This document shows positions 50,231 through 50,635 of a stretch of 50,635 nucleotides of DNA, piece by piece (position 1 is the stretch's first letter; the number at the start of each line of letters is the position of its first letter). The DNA is from CAYXVF01 sp964468125 (lineage in GTDB: Bacteria; Myxococcota; XYA12-FULL-58-9; CAYXVF01). The notes below the pieces were generated by a model. The model was given only the letters and a program-made list of their open reading frames with translations, was not told the DNA's origin and ran no database searches. Location of the stretch: the NCBI GenBank assembly GCA_964468125.1, contig CAYXVF010000040.1, positions 1 through 50,635 on the forward strand, read 5' to 3'. Made by a program: the position numbers and the translations under genes.

Positions 50231-50635
50231 CAACCGCTGCACCCACTGGTGTTCAGTGTCAGGCACGTCTGCGTGCACGTTGCCGTGCCCGCGCCGAGCC
50301 CGAGTTCGCTGCAATCGATCGACTCGATCACCATGTCCATCGAGTCGGTGCCAAAGTCACACGCCTCGCGACCCTGCACCAAACCGTCGCCACAAATCGG
50401 CGCCACGCACTCGCTGGTATTCCAGTTGCAGTCGCGTCGACAGGAGAGCTCGCCGGAGGCGAATCCGAGGGACGCACAGGTCTGCGCGCGAAGTCCGACC
50501 TCGTCGTCGCCATCGCAGCTCTCGAAGTCGAGGCTCTGATAGCTCGTGGGGACCGGTCGGAAGCCCGCCGCGCTGGTATTCGGCACGTCGATGGCGCCAT
50601 CTGGTCCGTCGCCGCGGCAGGTGGGGGGCGCGGTG
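50230..50635 (-). CDS. Cys-rich protein, N-terminal part outside the window
   Basis: The frame is open to the right edge and ends at 50230, so only the last 134 residues are seen. They are Cys-rich: CRGDGPDGAID, LDFESCDGDDE, AQTCASLGFASGELSCRRDCNWNTSEC, then a DUF4215-like CGDGLVQGREACDFGTDS and GTATCTQTCLTLNTSGCSG. The repeated CxxLG...C..DC pattern is that of small disulphide-rich repeats often found beside DUF4215 in myxobacterial surface proteins. Its stop overlaps the start of the 1505-residue lipoprotein gene, making it the first visible gene of the operon. Confidence 0.8.
   Translation of the reverse strand, partial: TAPPTCRGDGPDGAIDVPNTSAAGFRPVPTSYQSLDFESCDGDDEVGLRAQTCASLGFASGELSCRRDCNWNTSECVAPICGDGLVQGREACDFGTDSMDMVIESIDCSELGLGAGTATCTQTCLTLNTSGCSG

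Noticed and set aside
48104..50539. Long 811-codon open frame on the plus strand
   Set aside because: Antisense to the 1505-residue NHL lipoprotein; composition is Arg/Ala/Val-rich with no recognisable domain, typical of mirror frames in GC-rich genes.

Overview
The window reads as high-GC DNA from a Gram-negative delta-type proteobacterium, most likely Myxococcota. Supporting signs are DUF4215-type Cys repeats on NHL propeller lipoproteins, a polysaccharide-monooxygenase-like protein with a MYXO-CTERM-like tail, many lipoboxes, and overlapping start/stop codons throughout. A run of exactly 100 Ns (4185-4284) inside a hexanucleotide repeat shows a draft scaffold. Several genes carry frameshifts or in-frame deletions, from real decay or from consensus errors. 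I see no rRNA, tRNA or CRISPR array. All family names come from reading motifs by eye; nothing was searched.

Layout. 1-1.9 kb: a glycosyltransferase and two damaged outer-membrane-type genes. 1.9-4.4 kb: a beta-helix lipoprotein containing the gap. 4.5-11.0 kb: an inorganic-carbon uptake island with a LysR regulator, a beta-carbonic anhydrase, convergent dabB-dabA (energy-coupled CO2 hydration), and a second LysR divergent from dabB. 11.1-17.5 kb: a membrane protein, a SNF2 ATPase, a dienelactone-hydrolase-like exported protein, a strong terminator and a lipoprotein. 17.6-19.6 kb: a coupled minus-strand trio (flavin-barrel oxidase-like, 2OG-Fe(II) oxygenase, LpxH-like phosphoesterase). 19.7-21.9 kb: a rimB-rimK-AstE/ASPA-like operon. 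22-27.2 kb: an acyl-CoA dehydrogenase relic, the LPMO-like protein, a YtcJ-like amidohydrolase and a fused 2-oxoacid dehydrogenase E1. 27.2-28.1 kb: an IS110-family relic. 28.1-33.2 kb: thiol peroxidase and glutamate synthase large subunit. 33.3-35.5 kb: a PilZ protein, a DUF6765-like protein and a broken K+ channel. 35.7-38.3 kb: a Spy/CpxP-like periplasmic protein followed by a response regulator and histidine kinase.

The most unusual region is 38.3-50.6 kb: eleven minus-strand genes packed almost without gaps. A Cys-rich protein running off the right edge, two giant NHL/DUF4215 lipoproteins, a PqqD-like protein, a radical SAM/SPASM enzyme, a 58-residue Cys-containing peptide and an HPr-kinase-like protein follow one another, mostly with overlapping stop and start codons. 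They are followed by a GerW/YtfJ-like gene, a DUF2953-like gene and a small gene. I read the centre as a candidate peptide-modification (RiPP) system: peptide at 40361-40537, PqqD-like recognition protein, radical SAM modification, and a kinase that may phosphorylate the peptide, whose last residue is serine. Its coupling to two large surface lipoproteins is not something I recognise from described systems.
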